Made by a program: the position numbers and the translations under genes
In this document: positions 7,690 to 16,410 of the stretch, piece by piece
How the letters are laid out: every line of letters starts with the position of its first letter
Numbering within the stretch: the stretch's first letter is position 1
The notes under the pieces: model-generated
Databases searched by the model: none
What the model saw: only the letters and a program-made list of their open reading frames with translations
Told to the model about the DNA's origin: nothing
Assembly: GCA_036307445.1 (NCBI GenBank)
Contig: JAXJXP010000025.1
Location: 1 to 64,000 of the forward strand
Source: HGM11525 sp036307445
GTDB taxonomy: Bacteria; Bacillota; Clostridia; UBA1381
Length of the DNA stretch: 64,000 nucleotides
Direction: 5' to 3'

Positions 7690-8535
7690 ATGAAGCTTGA
7701 TAACGGAGTAATATCAATAGAGGTTGAAAAGCACGGAGCAGAGCTTAAATCTGCAGTAAAAAACGGCAGAGAGTATATGTGGTGCGGCGATAAAAAGTAC
7801 TGGGGCAGAACGTCTCCTGTGCTGTTTCCGAACGTAGGCAGACTCAAGGATAACAAATATATCCTTGATGGCAAAGCGTATCCTATGGGACAGCACGGCT
7901 TTGCAAGAGATATGGATTTTGAACTTTTAAATTATACTAAAGACAGTGTTACATATATTCTTGAGTCGGATAAGGAAACGCTTGAAAAATATCCTTTTGA
8001 ATTTTCTCTTGCAATTAATTACACTCTTAAAAATTCGTCTGTGAAGGTTAGTTGGAGTGTAGAAAATAAAAGTGGAAGAATTATGAGCTTTTCGATAGGA
8101 GCACATCCGGCTTTTAATTTAAAAGAGGGCGAAAATTATTTTAAGTTTGACAATACGGGCGATATCATATATAATTTGATAGATGAGAGCGGATTTTATG
8201 CCGCTGATAATAAGCATACACTTAAAAATGACGGCTTTGTGAAAATTGAAAACAGTATGTTTGATAACGATGCCCTTATAATAGAAAACAATCAGGCAAA
8301 AGAGGTTTCTCTTTGCGATAGTAAAAAGAAACCTTATGTAACTGTAAAATTTACAATGCAGCTGTTCGGACTGTGGTCGCCGGTTAAAATGAACGCGCCG
8401 TTTGTATGTATTGAGCCGTGGTGCGGCAGATGCGACAGAAATGACTTTGAGGGTGAGATTTCCGAGCGTGATTATATAATTAATCTCAAAGCCGGAGAAA
8501 CCTTTGAGGCGGCATATGAAATTGAGCTTTTGTAA
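7690..8535 (+). CDS. aldose 1-epimerase family protein (LacX-like)
   Basis: A 281-residue galactose-mutarotase-fold protein of the LacX branch. Seen: GAELKSAVKNGREYMW near the start, the RTSPVLFPNVGRLKDN segment, MGQHGFARD with the conserved His, GAHPAFN with the second His, and a C-terminal EPWCGRCD. These proteins interconvert sugar anomers, but the substrate is not deducible. No signal peptide is present. The ribosome binding site AAAGGAGCGG supports the ATG. It stands alone after the ybaK remnant. Confidence 0.88.
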   Translation: MKLDNGVISIEVEKHGAELKSAVKNGREYMWCGDKKYWGRTSPVLFPNVGRLKDNKYILDGKAYPMGQHGFARDMDFELLNYTKDSVTYILESDKETLEKYPFEFSLAINYTLKNSSVKVSWSVENKSGRIMSFSIGAHPAFNLKEGENYFKFDNTGDIIYNLIDESGFYAADNKHTLKNDGFVKIENSMFDNDALIIENNQAKEVSLCDSKKKPYVTVKFTMQLFGLWSPVKMNAPFVCIEPWCGRCDRNDFEGEISERDYIINLKAGETFEAAYEIELL

Positions 8536-8563
8536 TTTTAAACCACTTAGGGAGTGAAAATAG

Positions 8564-9415
8564 TTGGCATATAAAATTCTTTTGAAGGAAAATTTGAATC
8601 CGCAGGTTTTCAAAATGGAAATAGAAGCACCGCTTGTTGCAAGAAAGGCAGAGCCGGGGCAGTTTATTATACTGAGAATTGACGAATATGGTGAAAGAGT
8701 ACCATTTACTATATCTGATTTTGACAGAGAAAAGGGTAGCATTACTATAATTGTACAGATTGTCGGTAAGACAACACGGGATTTGTCGCAGCTTGAAGCC
8801 GGTGATGAGCTTTTGGACTTTGCCGGACCGCTTGGAATGCCTACAGAGCTTGAGGGCTTTAATAAAGTGGCGGTAATAGGCGGCGGGCTTGGAACAGCTA
8901 TTGCATATCCGCAGGCAAAAAAGCTTCACGCAATCGGAAGCCAGGTACATACTATTGCAGGCTTTCGTGACAAGAGCTTTATTATTCTTGAGAATGAGCT
9001 TGAAAGGGTTTCTGATAAGGTTGTCATTACAACCGATGACGGCTCAAATGGTACAAAAGGCTTTGTTACCGACCGATTAAAAGAGCTTATAGAGTCGGGC
9101 GAAAAGTATGATGCAGTTATTGCGATTGGCCCGCTTATGATGATGCGTGCTGTTTGTAAGGTTACCGAAGAGTACGGCATAAAGACAATTGTAAGTATGA
9201 ACCCTGTTATGATAGACGGAACTGGAATGTGCGGTGGCTGCCGTGTTATTGTTGGCGGTGAGACTAAGTTTGCCTGCGTTGACGGCCCTGACTTTGACGG
9301 ACATCTTATCGACTGGGAGTCTGCTCTTAACAGGCAGAAAATGTTCAAATCCCACGAGAAATGTGCCTGCGATGAGGGACATTGCCGTATAGGCAGAATT
9401 TCAAAACCAGAATAA
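8564..9415 (+). CDS. nfnA: NfnA-type FAD/NAD-binding [2Fe-2S] subunit
   Basis: A 283-residue PyrK/HydG-like flavoprotein. RVPFTISDFD marks the FAD-binding barrel (about residues 46-55), GGGLGTAIAYP the dinucleotide fold, and CGGC plus a later Cys and the C-terminal CACDEGHC supply iron-sulfur ligands. Together with the next gene it forms NfnAB, the NADH-dependent reduced ferredoxin:NADP+ oxidoreductase, which bifurcates electrons in anaerobes. Without nfnB beside it, it could be read as a dihydroorotate dehydrogenase electron-transfer subunit. The start is TTG at 8564 after TTAGGGAGTG. Confidence 0.88.
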   Translation: MAYKILLKENLNPQVFKMEIEAPLVARKAEPGQFIILRIDEYGERVPFTISDFDREKGSITIIVQIVGKTTRDLSQLEAGDELLDFAGPLGMPTELEGFNKVAVIGGGLGTAIAYPQAKKLHAIGSQVHTIAGFRDKSFIILENELERVSDKVVITTDDGSNGTKGFVTDRLKELIESGEKYDAVIAIGPLMMMRAVCKVTEEYGIKTIVSMNPVMIDGTGMCGGCRVIVGGETKFACVDGPDFDGHLIDWESALNRQKMFKSHEKCACDEGHCRIGRISKPE

Positions 9416-9434
9416 TACGGAGAGTGATAGAAAA

Positions 9435-10817
9435 ATGCCTAATATGTCTTTAAATAAAAATCCAATGCCCGAGCAATGCCCGAATGAAAGGAATAAAAAC
9501 TTTTTAGAGGTCGCTAAGGGCTATACAGAGGAAATGGCGATAGATGAGGCTCAGAGATGTTTAAACTGCAAGCATAAGCCTTGTATGCAGGGTTGCCCTG
9601 TGAGCGTGAAAATCCCTGAATTTATTGCGTTTGTTGCAGAGGGAGAATTTGAAAAGGCTTATCAGAAAATAAAGGAAACAAACTCACTTCCTGCAGTTTG
9701 CGGCAGAGTTTGTCCTCAGGAAAAGCAGTGCGAATCCAAATGTGTCAGAGGAATTAAGGGAGAAAGTGTTGCAATAGGCAGACTTGAGCGTTTTTGTGCA
9801 GACTGGCATATGCGGAATGTGGAAGATAAAATTGTTGCCCCCGAAAAGAATGGCAAAAAGGTTGCAGTTGTAGGCTCGGGTCCTGCAGGACTGACTGCGG
9901 CGGGAGATTTGGCAAAACGTGGCTATGACGTAACTGTTTATGAAGCCTTTCACGTTGCGGGCGGTGTGCTGATGTACGGCATACCTGAGTTCAGACTTCC
10001 CAAAGACATAGTGCAGAGGGAGATTGACGGACTTAAAAAGCTTGGTGTTAAAATTGAAACAAACGTGATTATCGGTAAGACGATTATGATAGACGAGCTT
10101 GTTGAGGAAATGGGCTTTGATGCAGTGTTTATCGGTACAGGTGCAGGCTTGCCGTCCTTTATGGGAATTGAGGGCGAAAACCTTAACGGTGTTTATTCTG
10201 CAAACGAGTTCCTGACGAGAATAAATCTTATGAAGGGATATAAGTTCCCCGAATACGACACACCTGTTTATATAGGCAGAAATGTTGCGGTGTTTGGCGG
10301 TGGAAATGTTGCTATGGACGCAGCTCGCTCTGCCAAGAGGATGGGTGCTGAAAATGTGTATATAATCTACCGCAGAGGAAAAGAAGAGCTTCCTGCAAGA
10401 AAAGAAGAGGTAATGCACGCAGAAGAAGAGGGCATAATCTTTAAACTTTTATCAAACCCTGTAAAGCTTATTGGCGAGGACGGCTGGCTCAAAGCTGTTG
10501 AAGTGGTCGATATGGAGCTTGGTGAGCCTGATGTCTCAGGCAGACGCAGACCTGTTAAAATCGAAGGCTCAGAGCATAGGGTGGAGATTGACACCGCAGT
10601 TGTTGCAATAGGTCAGACGCCTAATCCGCTTATAAAAAAGACAACCAAGGGTCTTGAAACAAATGCCAAAGGCTGCATAGTTGCTGATGAAAACGGCAAA
10701 ACCTCAAGAGATGCTATTTACGCAGGAGGCGATGCGGTAACAGGTGCGGCTACTGTAATTCTTGCGATGGGAGCAGGAAAGACTGCGGCAGAGGCAATAG
10801 ATGAGTTGCTCAGATAA
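9435..10817 (+). CDS. nfnB: NfnB (glutamate synthase small-subunit family, GltA-type)
   Basis: A 460-residue flavoprotein. Two [4Fe-4S] binding sets lie at the N-terminus (CLNCKHKPCMQGCP and CGRVCPQEKQCESKC). The FAD-binding VGSGPAGLTAAGDLAKRGYDV follows, then a second nucleotide fold (VFGGGNVAMDAARSAKRMG) for NADPH, and the C-terminal AIYAGGDAVTGAATVILAMG motif. It is commonly annotated gltA, but no glutamate synthase large subunit is nearby and nfnA is directly upstream, so the bifurcating transhydrogenase role is favoured. Confidence 0.9.
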   Translation: MPNMSLNKNPMPEQCPNERNKNFLEVAKGYTEEMAIDEAQRCLNCKHKPCMQGCPVSVKIPEFIAFVAEGEFEKAYQKIKETNSLPAVCGRVCPQEKQCESKCVRGIKGESVAIGRLERFCADWHMRNVEDKIVAPEKNGKKVAVVGSGPAGLTAAGDLAKRGYDVTVYEAFHVAGGVLMYGIPEFRLPKDIVQREIDGLKKLGVKIETNVIIGKTIMIDELVEEMGFDAVFIGTGAGLPSFMGIEGENLNGVYSANEFLTRINLMKGYKFPEYDTPVYIGRNVAVFGGGNVAMDAARSAKRMGAENVYIIYRRGKEELPARKEEVMHAEEEGIIFKLLSNPVKLIGEDGWLKAVEVVDMELGEPDVSGRRRPVKIEGSEHRVEIDTAVVAIGQTPNPLIKKTTKGLETNAKGCIVADENGKTSRDAIYAGGDAVTGAATVILAMGAGKTAAEAIDELLR

Positions 10818-10828
10818 AGGTGTAACAA

Positions 10829-10850
10829 AAGACCGGAGCGGTCTTAAAAA
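10829..10850 (+). terminator. short hairpin between nfnB and mscL
   Basis: AAGACCG, loop GAG, CGGTCTT, then AAAAAT. The perfect 7-base-pair stem lacks a T-tract, so termination would be weak at best. Confidence 0.4.
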
Positions 10851-10869
10851 TAAAAGGGGGTAAAAACCA

Positions 10870-11277
10870 ATGTCAATCATCAAGGAATTTAAGGAATTTA
10901 TTACGAGAGGAAACGTAATTGACCTGGCAGTCGGTGTTATTATGGGTTCTGCTTTTACTAAAATTGTTACAGCACTTACCCAGAATATTATAATGCCGCT
11001 TCTGACAATCATTACAGGCAAGGTATCGGTTGCAGACCTTAAGGGTGTAATAGGCGTAACGGAAATTCCGTATGGCTTGTTTTTGCAGGCAATTATAGAT
11101 TTCCTTCTCACCGCAATAGCAATATTTGCTATGATTAAGGTTATAAACACCGTATCAAAGAGAATGGAAGCGCTTAGGAAGAAGAAGGAGGAAGAGCCGG
11201 TTGAAGAACCGGAGATAGAGCCTTCAGAAGAAACAAAGCTTCTTACAGAAATCCGCGACCTTCTCAAAAACAAATAA
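10870..11277 (+). CDS. mscL: large-conductance mechanosensitive channel
   Basis: A 135-residue MscL. The N-terminal helix and pore TM1 are clear (EFKEFITRGNVIDLAVGVIMG, then AFTKIVTALTQNIIMPLL). TM2 (FLLTAIAIFAMIKVINT) is followed by a basic-acidic cytoplasmic helix ending in LLTEIRDLLKNK. The channel opens under membrane tension to release solutes on hypo-osmotic shock. It is monocistronic, with an AAGGGGG ribosome binding site and a strong terminator. Confidence 0.96.
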   Translation: MSIIKEFKEFITRGNVIDLAVGVIMGSAFTKIVTALTQNIIMPLLTIITGKVSVADLKGVIGVTEIPYGLFLQAIIDFLLTAIAIFAMIKVINTVSKRMEALRKKKEEEPVEEPEIEPSEETKLLTEIRDLLKNK

Positions 11278-11290
11278 TATTACCAACCCA

Positions 11291-11324
11291 AGAGGCATAT
11301 ATTTTAAATATATGCCTCTTTTTT
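11291..11324 (+). terminator. rho-independent terminator of mscL
   Basis: The stem AGAGGCATATATT / AATATATGCCTCT is followed by a T-run. Confidence 0.9.
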
Positions 11325-11360
11325 GCGGGCTGAAACTAAGTTTAAAAGGAGAAATGGGTT

Positions 11361-11651
11361 ATGGCGATAGAACGTGTAACAAGAGTTCAGGAGATAAAAG
11401 ACACACAGATTTTAACACTTTCGAACAGGGAAAGCCTTAGTGTTTCGGGAGTAAATGATGTGCTTAATTTTTCCGATACGCAAATTGAGCTTGACACAAA
11501 TATGGGACTTCTTCTGGTCAAGGGCGATGGATTAAAGATAATAAGCATTTCAACCGAAAATAAAAGTGCAGAGCTTTGCGGCAGGGTTTCTGTTTTGGAG
11601 TATAAAAAGCAACGTGAAAAAAAGAGCTTTATAGCGAGCTTGCTTAAATAA
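11361..11651 (+). CDS. yabP: sporulation protein YabP
   Basis: A 96-residue YabP-family protein (also related to YqfC), with the beta-rich pattern RESLSVSGVNDVLNFSDTQIELDT and GLLLVKGDGLKI. YabP is needed for spore cortex formation in Bacillus and is made in the mother cell. It starts 8 bases after AAAAGGAG and shares one base with yabQ (TAATG). No sigma-E promoter could be placed with confidence. Confidence 0.92.
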   Translation: MAIERVTRVQEIKDTQILTLSNRESLSVSGVNDVLNFSDTQIELDTNMGLLLVKGDGLKIISISTENKSAELCGRVSVLEYKKQREKKSFIASLLK

Positions 11652-12253
11652 TGTATGTACCGTTAGGATTTGAAACAATAGGATTTTTATATATGTGCTT
11701 GGCAGGTGCGGCAAGCGGTATCTGTTATCACGTTATAAATACTGTTTTTTCGCCGATTAAATCAAAAGAATTAAAAGGTGTGATTGTCGGTATTTTAGTC
11801 CCGTTATGCTACGTTTTTTTACTGACCTTTACAGCATACTATTATAACCATGCACACCTTAGGTATTTTATGCCGATAGCCTTTTTGCTGGGCAGTGTAA
11901 TATATTTTTTTACGGTGGGAAGAGTAGTTGTTATGGTTTTTGAAAAAATATGGCTGATTTTTTTAAAAATTTGCACTTTTATTTTTAAAATACTATTGAC
12001 ACCGATGCGTTTTTTGCTTAAAATTATAATGATGCCAATAGGTATGGCAGGGAGATTGTTGTATAAACTAAAAGCAGGAATTACCGCCTGTATGGGGAGA
12101 ATTGTAAATGAGCAAAGAAAAAAAGCGAAATCTCATAAAAAGCACTCTCGGAATAGGGGTACTGTGCGCACTCGCGGCAGTAATAATGATAATACGCGGC
12201 ATAAGCGTTCAGCCGGACATAAACCAGAACAAGCAGAAAATAGCAGAGCTTGA
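11651..12253 (+). CDS. yabQ: spore cortex protein YabQ with a tail overlapping divIC
   Basis: A 200-residue polytopic membrane protein with four to five hydrophobic segments in the first 135 residues, preceded by the family start PLGFETIGFLYMCLAGAASG. YabQ is required for cortex assembly in the mother cell. The last 48 residues are a basic, low-complexity tail (KKAKSHKKHSRNRG...) encoded in the region that also encodes the start of divIC in another frame. The overlap is 146 bases, which is unusual. The tail may be a product of stop-codon loss. Confidence 0.88.
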   Translation: MYVPLGFETIGFLYMCLAGAASGICYHVINTVFSPIKSKELKGVIVGILVPLCYVFLLTFTAYYYNHAHLRYFMPIAFLLGSVIYFFTVGRVVVMVFEKIWLIFLKICTFIFKILLTPMRFLLKIIMMPIGMAGRLLYKLKAGITACMGRIVNEQRKKAKSHKKHSRNRGTVRTRGSNNDNTRHKRSAGHKPEQAENSRA

Positions 12254-12410
12254 AAATGAAATTGCTTCTGCCAAGGAGCGACAAGCAGAGGTTGACCATA
12301 TGAGAGAGAATGCAGATTCCGATGAGTATATCGAAAAGGTGGCAAGAGATACACTCGGTATGGTAAAGAGCGATGAGGTTGTGTTTATCGACGTGTCGGA
12401 AGAACAATAA
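12108..12410 (+). CDS. divIC: septum formation initiator DivIC/FtsB family
   Basis: A 100-residue single-pass protein. It has a basic cytoplasmic N-terminus (MSKEKKRNLIK), one membrane helix (about residues 13-29), a coiled coil with heptads (about 38-65), and the conserved DEYIEKVARDTLGMVKSDE near the end. It partners FtsL and DivIB in the divisome. The ATG at 12108 lies inside yabQ. No later ATG would preserve the membrane helix, so the overlap appears real. Confidence 0.9.
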   Translation: MSKEKKRNLIKSTLGIGVLCALAAVIMIIRGISVQPDINQNKQKIAELENEIASAKERQAEVDHMRENADSDEYIEKVARDTLGMVKSDEVVFIDVSEEQ

Positions 12411-12450
12411 ATATAAGAGAACGATATACTAAGGAGGAAGAATTTCCAAA

Positions 12451-12906
12451 ATGTCATTTGAGGTAGGAAGCATAGTAGAGGGCAAGGTGTCCAAAGTAAT
12501 GCCGTTCGGAGCATTTATATCGCTCCCGGGCAAAAAGTCAGGACTTGTACATATTTCCGAGGTTGCACGGGATTATGTAGAGAACATCAATGACCACGTC
12601 AAAGAGGGCGATGATGTTAAAGTCAAGGTGGTTAAAATTGATGATGATGGAAAGATTAGCCTTTCCATAAAGCAGGCATTAGAGCCGAAAAAACGTACTG
12701 ATAAAAAAACAGCTGACCAGGCATCTAAGGGTCCAATACGTCCTGCAGACATTGATTGGAGTAGTGTTAATAATTCTTCTGACCTATCCTTTGATGATAT
12801 GTTAAACAGATTTAAGCAGGATTCCGACGAGAAGATGCAGGCACTTAAGCGCTCTAACGATTCCAAGCGCTCGGGTGGCTACAGAAGAGGCGGCGGCTCG
12901 TACTAA
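12451..12906 (+). CDS. S1-domain RNA-binding protein (YabR-like)
   Basis: A 151-residue protein. One S1 OB-fold fills residues 1-72 (VGSIVEGKVSKVMPFGAFIS, then GLVHISEVA and VKVVKIDDDGKISLSIKQA). The C-terminal half is hydrophilic and ends in a Gly/Arg-rich tail (YRRGGGSY), typical of RNA-binding proteins. YabR genes usually follow divIC in spore formers, as here. Ribosome binding site AAGGAGGAAG. Confidence 0.9.
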   Translation: MSFEVGSIVEGKVSKVMPFGAFISLPGKKSGLVHISEVARDYVENINDHVKEGDDVKVKVVKIDDDGKISLSIKQALEPKKRTDKKTADQASKGPIRPADIDWSSVNNSSDLSFDDMLNRFKQDSDEKMQALKRSNDSKRSGGYRRGGGSY

Positions 12907-12929
12907 AATTGCCGGATTACATAGGTACT

Positions 12930-12974
12930 AAATCGTTCAGATTCCCGATTAGTCGGGCTATGTGAACGATTTTT
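12930..12974 (+). terminator. two-tier rho-independent terminator
   Basis: The outer stem AATCGTTCA / TGAACGATT encloses an inner CCCGA / TCGGG hairpin and is followed by TTTTGT. It ends the yabP-to-S1 operon. Confidence 0.85.
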
Positions 12975-13007
12975 GTGTATTTTAAAGGACAAATTTGAAA
13001 GGAACTT

Positions 13008-14450
13008 ATGATGGATAGGAATAACTATACTCTGTTGACCGATTTTTATGAATTTACTATGGCTAACGGCTTCTTCAATAAAGGCTATCGTGATAAAATA
13101 GCTTATTTTGATATGTTTTTCCGCCGCGTTCCTGATGATGGCGGGTTTGCTATAATGGCGGGTGTGGAGCAGCTTATAGAGTATCTTAAGAACCTTTCTT
13201 TTTCAAACGAAGATATTGACTATTTAAGGAGTAAGGGTATTTTTTCGGAGGAGTATCTTAAATATCTTAAGGATTTTAAATTTACCTGTGATGTGTGGGC
13301 AATACCTGAGGGAACACCTATTTTTCCAAATGAGCCTGTTGTTGTGGTAAGAGGCCCTGTTGTTCAAGCTCAGTTTGTGGAAACTATGATACTCTTAACA
13401 ATCAATCACCAAAGTCTTATTGCCACTAAAGCCAACCGAATAGTCCGTGCCGCAGATGGCAGACCCGTAATGGAGTTTGGCTCAAGACGTGCTCAAGGGT
13501 ATAGTGCAGCTATATACGGCGCAAGAGCTGCTTATATAGCAGGCTGTGCAGGAACAGCCTGCGCAGCAGCTGACAGAGATTTTGGTGTAAAGGCTATGGG
13601 CACAATGGCACATAGCTGGATACAGCTATTTGATAATGAATACGAAGCATTTAAGGCATATGCACAAGAATACCCTGACAGCTGTACGCTTCTTATTGAT
13701 ACCTATAATGTGCTAAGCTCGGGTATTCCAAACGCAATAAGAGTTTTTGACGAGGTGCTAAAGCCGCTTGGGAAACGTCCTAAGGGAGTCAGGATTGACT
13801 CAGGAGATATAACATATCTGTCCAAAAAATGCCGTGAAATGCTTGACAGAGCAGGTTACGAGGATTGTGCAATAGTTGCATCAAATTCGCTGGATGAGTA
13901 TATAATCAGGGAAATGATAGCACAGGGTGCAAAAATAGACCTGTTCGGTGTGGGTGAAAGACTTATCACTTCCAAATCTGCCCCTGTGTTTGGTGGAGTA
14001 TACAAGCTTGCTGCAATAGAAAATGAAGATGGAGAAATAATACCCAAAATCAAAGTTTCTGAAAATGTGGGAAAGATAACCACACCAGGCTTTAAGCAGG
14101 TGTACAGACTCTATTCCCGTGAAACATCTGCCGCGATTGCAGACGTTATAACACTCCACTGCGAAAAGATTGACGATACAAAACCATACGAGATTTTTGA
14201 TGCGGAGCATAGTTGGAAGAGAAAGACTGTAACAGATTTTTATGCCAGACCTCTTTTGAAGCCCATTTTCAAAAATGGTGAGCTGGTATATGAGCAGCCA
14301 TCTTTAGAAACGCTTCGTGAATATTGTAAAATGGAGATAGACGGCTTGTGGGACGAGGTTAAGCGATTTGAAAACCCTCATGAATATTATGTCGACCTTT
14401 CCCAAAAGCTTTGGGATGTAAAATACGGACTGTTAGGACAATACAAATGA
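13008..14450 (+). CDS. pncB: nicotinate phosphoribosyltransferase
   Basis: A 480-residue NAPRTase. Seen: LLTDFYEFTMANGFF at the start, EFGSRRAQGYSAAIYGARAA, GTMAHSWIQLF with the catalytic His, LLIDTYNVL, and GVRIDSGDI in the PRPP-binding barrel. It makes nicotinate mononucleotide from nicotinate and PRPP, coupled to ATP hydrolysis, in the NAD salvage pathway. Its stop overlaps the next start (ATGA), so it leads the tsaC-ywlE-rimI-tsaD cluster. An ATG two codons apart (13008 or 13011) makes no difference. Confidence 0.95.
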   Translation: MMDRNNYTLLTDFYEFTMANGFFNKGYRDKIAYFDMFFRRVPDDGGFAIMAGVEQLIEYLKNLSFSNEDIDYLRSKGIFSEEYLKYLKDFKFTCDVWAIPEGTPIFPNEPVVVVRGPVVQAQFVETMILLTINHQSLIATKANRIVRAADGRPVMEFGSRRAQGYSAAIYGARAAYIAGCAGTACAAADRDFGVKAMGTMAHSWIQLFDNEYEAFKAYAQEYPDSCTLLIDTYNVLSSGIPNAIRVFDEVLKPLGKRPKGVRIDSGDITYLSKKCREMLDRAGYEDCAIVASNSLDEYIIREMIAQGAKIDLFGVGERLITSKSAPVFGGVYKLAAIENEDGEIIPKIKVSENVGKITTPGFKQVYRLYSRETSAAIADVITLHCEKIDDTKPYEIFDAEHSWKRKTVTDFYARPLLKPIFKNGELVYEQPSLETLREYCKMEIDGLWDEVKRFENPHEYYVDLSQKLWDVKYGLLGQYK

Positions 14451-15478
14451 AAGATACAATTATAGCAAAAATAAACGATGAAAATGATGTAAGGATTAAA
14501 GAACTTGGCAGAATAATTCGCAATGGCGGTCTTGTGAGCTTTCCTACCGAGACGGTTTACGGACTCGGTGCGAGTGCCTTTGACGAAAATGCGGCATTTA
14601 AAGTATTTGAGGCAAAGGGCAGACCTTCCGACAATCCGCTCATTGTACACCTATCTGATATATCACAGCTTGAAACTGTTGCAAGGGATATTACTGATGA
14701 AGCTTACAGACTATTTGAAAAGTTTTCACCCGGACCACTGACAGTTATATTAAAGAAAAAGGAAACTATTCCTGATGCAGTTACTGCAGGACTTGACACT
14801 GTGGCGGTCAGAATTCCGTCCCATCCGATTGCAAGAGCACTTATTGATGCCGCGGGAGTACCTGTTGCTGCACCAAGCTCTAACCTTTCGGGGAAACCAA
14901 GCCCAACCAAGGCGGAACACGTTATTGCAGATATGAACGGCAGAATAGATGCCATTATAGACGGCGGCTCTTGTAGTGTTGGTGTTGAATCGACGGTTAT
15001 AGAACTGGCTAAGGGGACAGTAAATATATTAAGACCTGGCGGAATAACTAAGACAGACCTTATGAAAGTGCTGGAGAGTGTTACTGTCGACAAACACGTT
15101 ACAGAGCAAGTCTCGGAAGGAGAAACACCTAAATCTCCTGGAATGAAATACAAGCACTATGCACCCGATGCCGAGGTGACGGTGATAGTGGGAGACAGGG
15201 AAAAGACATTTGCTGAAATACGAAGCCGACTTGCTGACCAAAATGATACAGTATGCGGTGTTATGTGCTATGACGGCTTTGCTTTTGATGCACAAACTGT
15301 TTTGTATATGGGTGCTGATAACAGGAGCTATGCAGAAAGGCTTTTTGATGCACTCAGGCAGTTTGACATACTTGGTGCAAAAAAGGTCTATGCACAGTTT
15401 GAGGAAGATGATGATTACGGCTTAGCTGTAAGAAACAGATTATTCAAGGCTGCAGGTGGCAGAGTAATATACATATAA
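14447..15478 (+). CDS. tsaC: L-threonylcarbamoyladenylate synthase (long Sua5/YwlC form)
   Basis: A 343-residue enzyme with an N-terminal YrdC-like domain (GGLVSFPTETVYGLGA, KGRPSDNPLIVHL, and VAAPSSNLSGKPSPT) and a C-terminal Sua5 domain (from SPGMKYKHYAPDAEVTV). It makes threonylcarbamoyl-AMP for the t6A37 tRNA modification, acting before TsaD, which is encoded three genes on. The frame is open from 14411 inside pncB, but the ATG at 14447 overlapping the pncB stop is the natural coupled start. Confidence 0.94.
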   Translation: MKDTIIAKINDENDVRIKELGRIIRNGGLVSFPTETVYGLGASAFDENAAFKVFEAKGRPSDNPLIVHLSDISQLETVARDITDEAYRLFEKFSPGPLTVILKKKETIPDAVTAGLDTVAVRIPSHPIARALIDAAGVPVAAPSSNLSGKPSPTKAEHVIADMNGRIDAIIDGGSCSVGVESTVIELAKGTVNILRPGGITKTDLMKVLESVTVDKHVTEQVSEGETPKSPGMKYKHYAPDAEVTVIVGDREKTFAEIRSRLADQNDTVCGVMCYDGFAFDAQTVLYMGADNRSYAERLFDALRQFDILGAKKVYAQFEEDDDYGLAVRNRLFKAAGGRVIYI

Positions 15479-15512
15479 AGGGACACTAAAACAAACTAAG
15501 GAGAAAACACAG

Positions 15513-15953
15513 ATGAACGTATTGTTTGTATGTACAGGAAACACTTGCCGTTCACCTATGGCAGCGGCATTGTTTAACAAAATAGCCGTAGAGAGAAATC
15601 TCGATGTAAGAATTGAGTCAGCAGGAGTTTTTGCAAATGACGGCGACGGAGCATCTGCCGAGGCTATAGTTGTTATGAAGAAGTACGATATAGACCTTCT
15701 GGGGCATCATTCGCAGACGATAAATACTGAACTTATCGAAAAGAGCGACCTTATTTTAACAATGACTGTGGCACATAAAATGCTTCTTGACCAGTATGCT
15801 AAGGACAAGACCTTTACTCTATGCGAGTATGCTCAAATCGACGGCGATATTCCCGACCCATTTGGCTCGGATATAAAAGAGTATGAAGAATGTGCAGATA
15901 AGCTTTATGAGGCTCTTTTGAAATGCGCAGACAGACTTGCCGATAAGTGTTAG
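15513..15953 (+). CDS. ywlE: low-molecular-weight phosphatase, protein-arginine-phosphatase type (YwlE)
   Basis: A 146-residue LMW phosphatase. The P-loop is CTGNTCRS, with nucleophile Cys7 and Arg13. The general acid lies in DIPDPFG near residue 119. Thr11 replaces the Ile or Leu of tyrosine phosphatases. In Bacillus YwlE the same Thr11 gives specificity for phosphoarginine, so this enzyme probably reverses McsB-type arginine phosphorylation. No McsB kinase is in the window. It lies between two t6A genes, as ywlE often does. Confidence 0.9.
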   Translation: MNVLFVCTGNTCRSPMAAALFNKIAVERNLDVRIESAGVFANDGDGASAEAIVVMKKYDIDLLGHHSQTINTELIEKSDLILTMTVAHKMLLDQYAKDKTFTLCEYAQIDGDIPDPFGSDIKEYEECADKLYEALLKCADRLADKC

Positions 15954-15957
15954 AAAA

Positions 15958-16410
15958 ATGAAAGAGTATATGATAAGAAATATGGATAAAGGGGACACAA
16001 AACAGCTTGCAGAGCTTGATAAAATCTGTTTTACAGTCCCATGGTCAGAACAGGCATTTGTAGATGAAACGGAAAATGAGCTTGCAAAATACATTGTTGC
16101 AGTTGATAATGATACTGTAATCGGTTATATCGGATATTGGAAGGTAATTGATGAAGGTCATATAACAAATGTTGCGGTAAATCCAGAATACAGAAGAAAA
16201 GGTGTTGCGTCTTTGATGCTTGCTAAAATTATAAAAGCTGCATATGATGAAAAGCTGTATATGCTTACACTTGAGGTCAGAAAGAGTAATACTGCTGCAC
16301 AGAAGCTATACGAGAAGTTCGGCTTTGTACCGTTGGGACAGAGGAAAAATTACTATCATTCACCCACCGAAGATGCAGTAATAATGACGCTGATGTTAGG
16401 AGATAACTGA
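15958..16410 (+). CDS. rimI: ribosomal-protein-alanine N-acetyltransferase family (RimI-like GNAT)
   Basis: A 150-residue GNAT acetyltransferase. Visible: the FTVPWSEQAF motif, NVAVNPEYRRKGVASLML (the acetyl-CoA loop R-R-K-G-V-A), LEVRKSNTAAQKLYEKFGF, and GQRKNYYHSP near the end, all typical of RimI. The target is probably a protein N-terminus. The frame opens at a TTG (15937) inside ywlE. The ATG at 15958, five bases after the ywlE stop, is preferred, with an ATG at 15970 as alternative. It overlaps tsaD by one base. Confidence 0.9.
   Translation: MKEYMIRNMDKGDTKQLAELDKICFTVPWSEQAFVDETENELAKYIVAVDNDTVIGYIGYWKVIDEGHITNVAVNPEYRRKGVASLMLAKIIKAAYDEKLYMLTLEVRKSNTAAQKLYEKFGFVPLGQRKNYYHSPTEDAVIMTLMLGDN

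Noticed and set aside
8564..9415. Dihydroorotate dehydrogenase electron-transfer subunit (PyrK)
   Set aside because: No pyrD is nearby, while nfnB follows directly and the [2Fe-2S] ligands fit NfnA.
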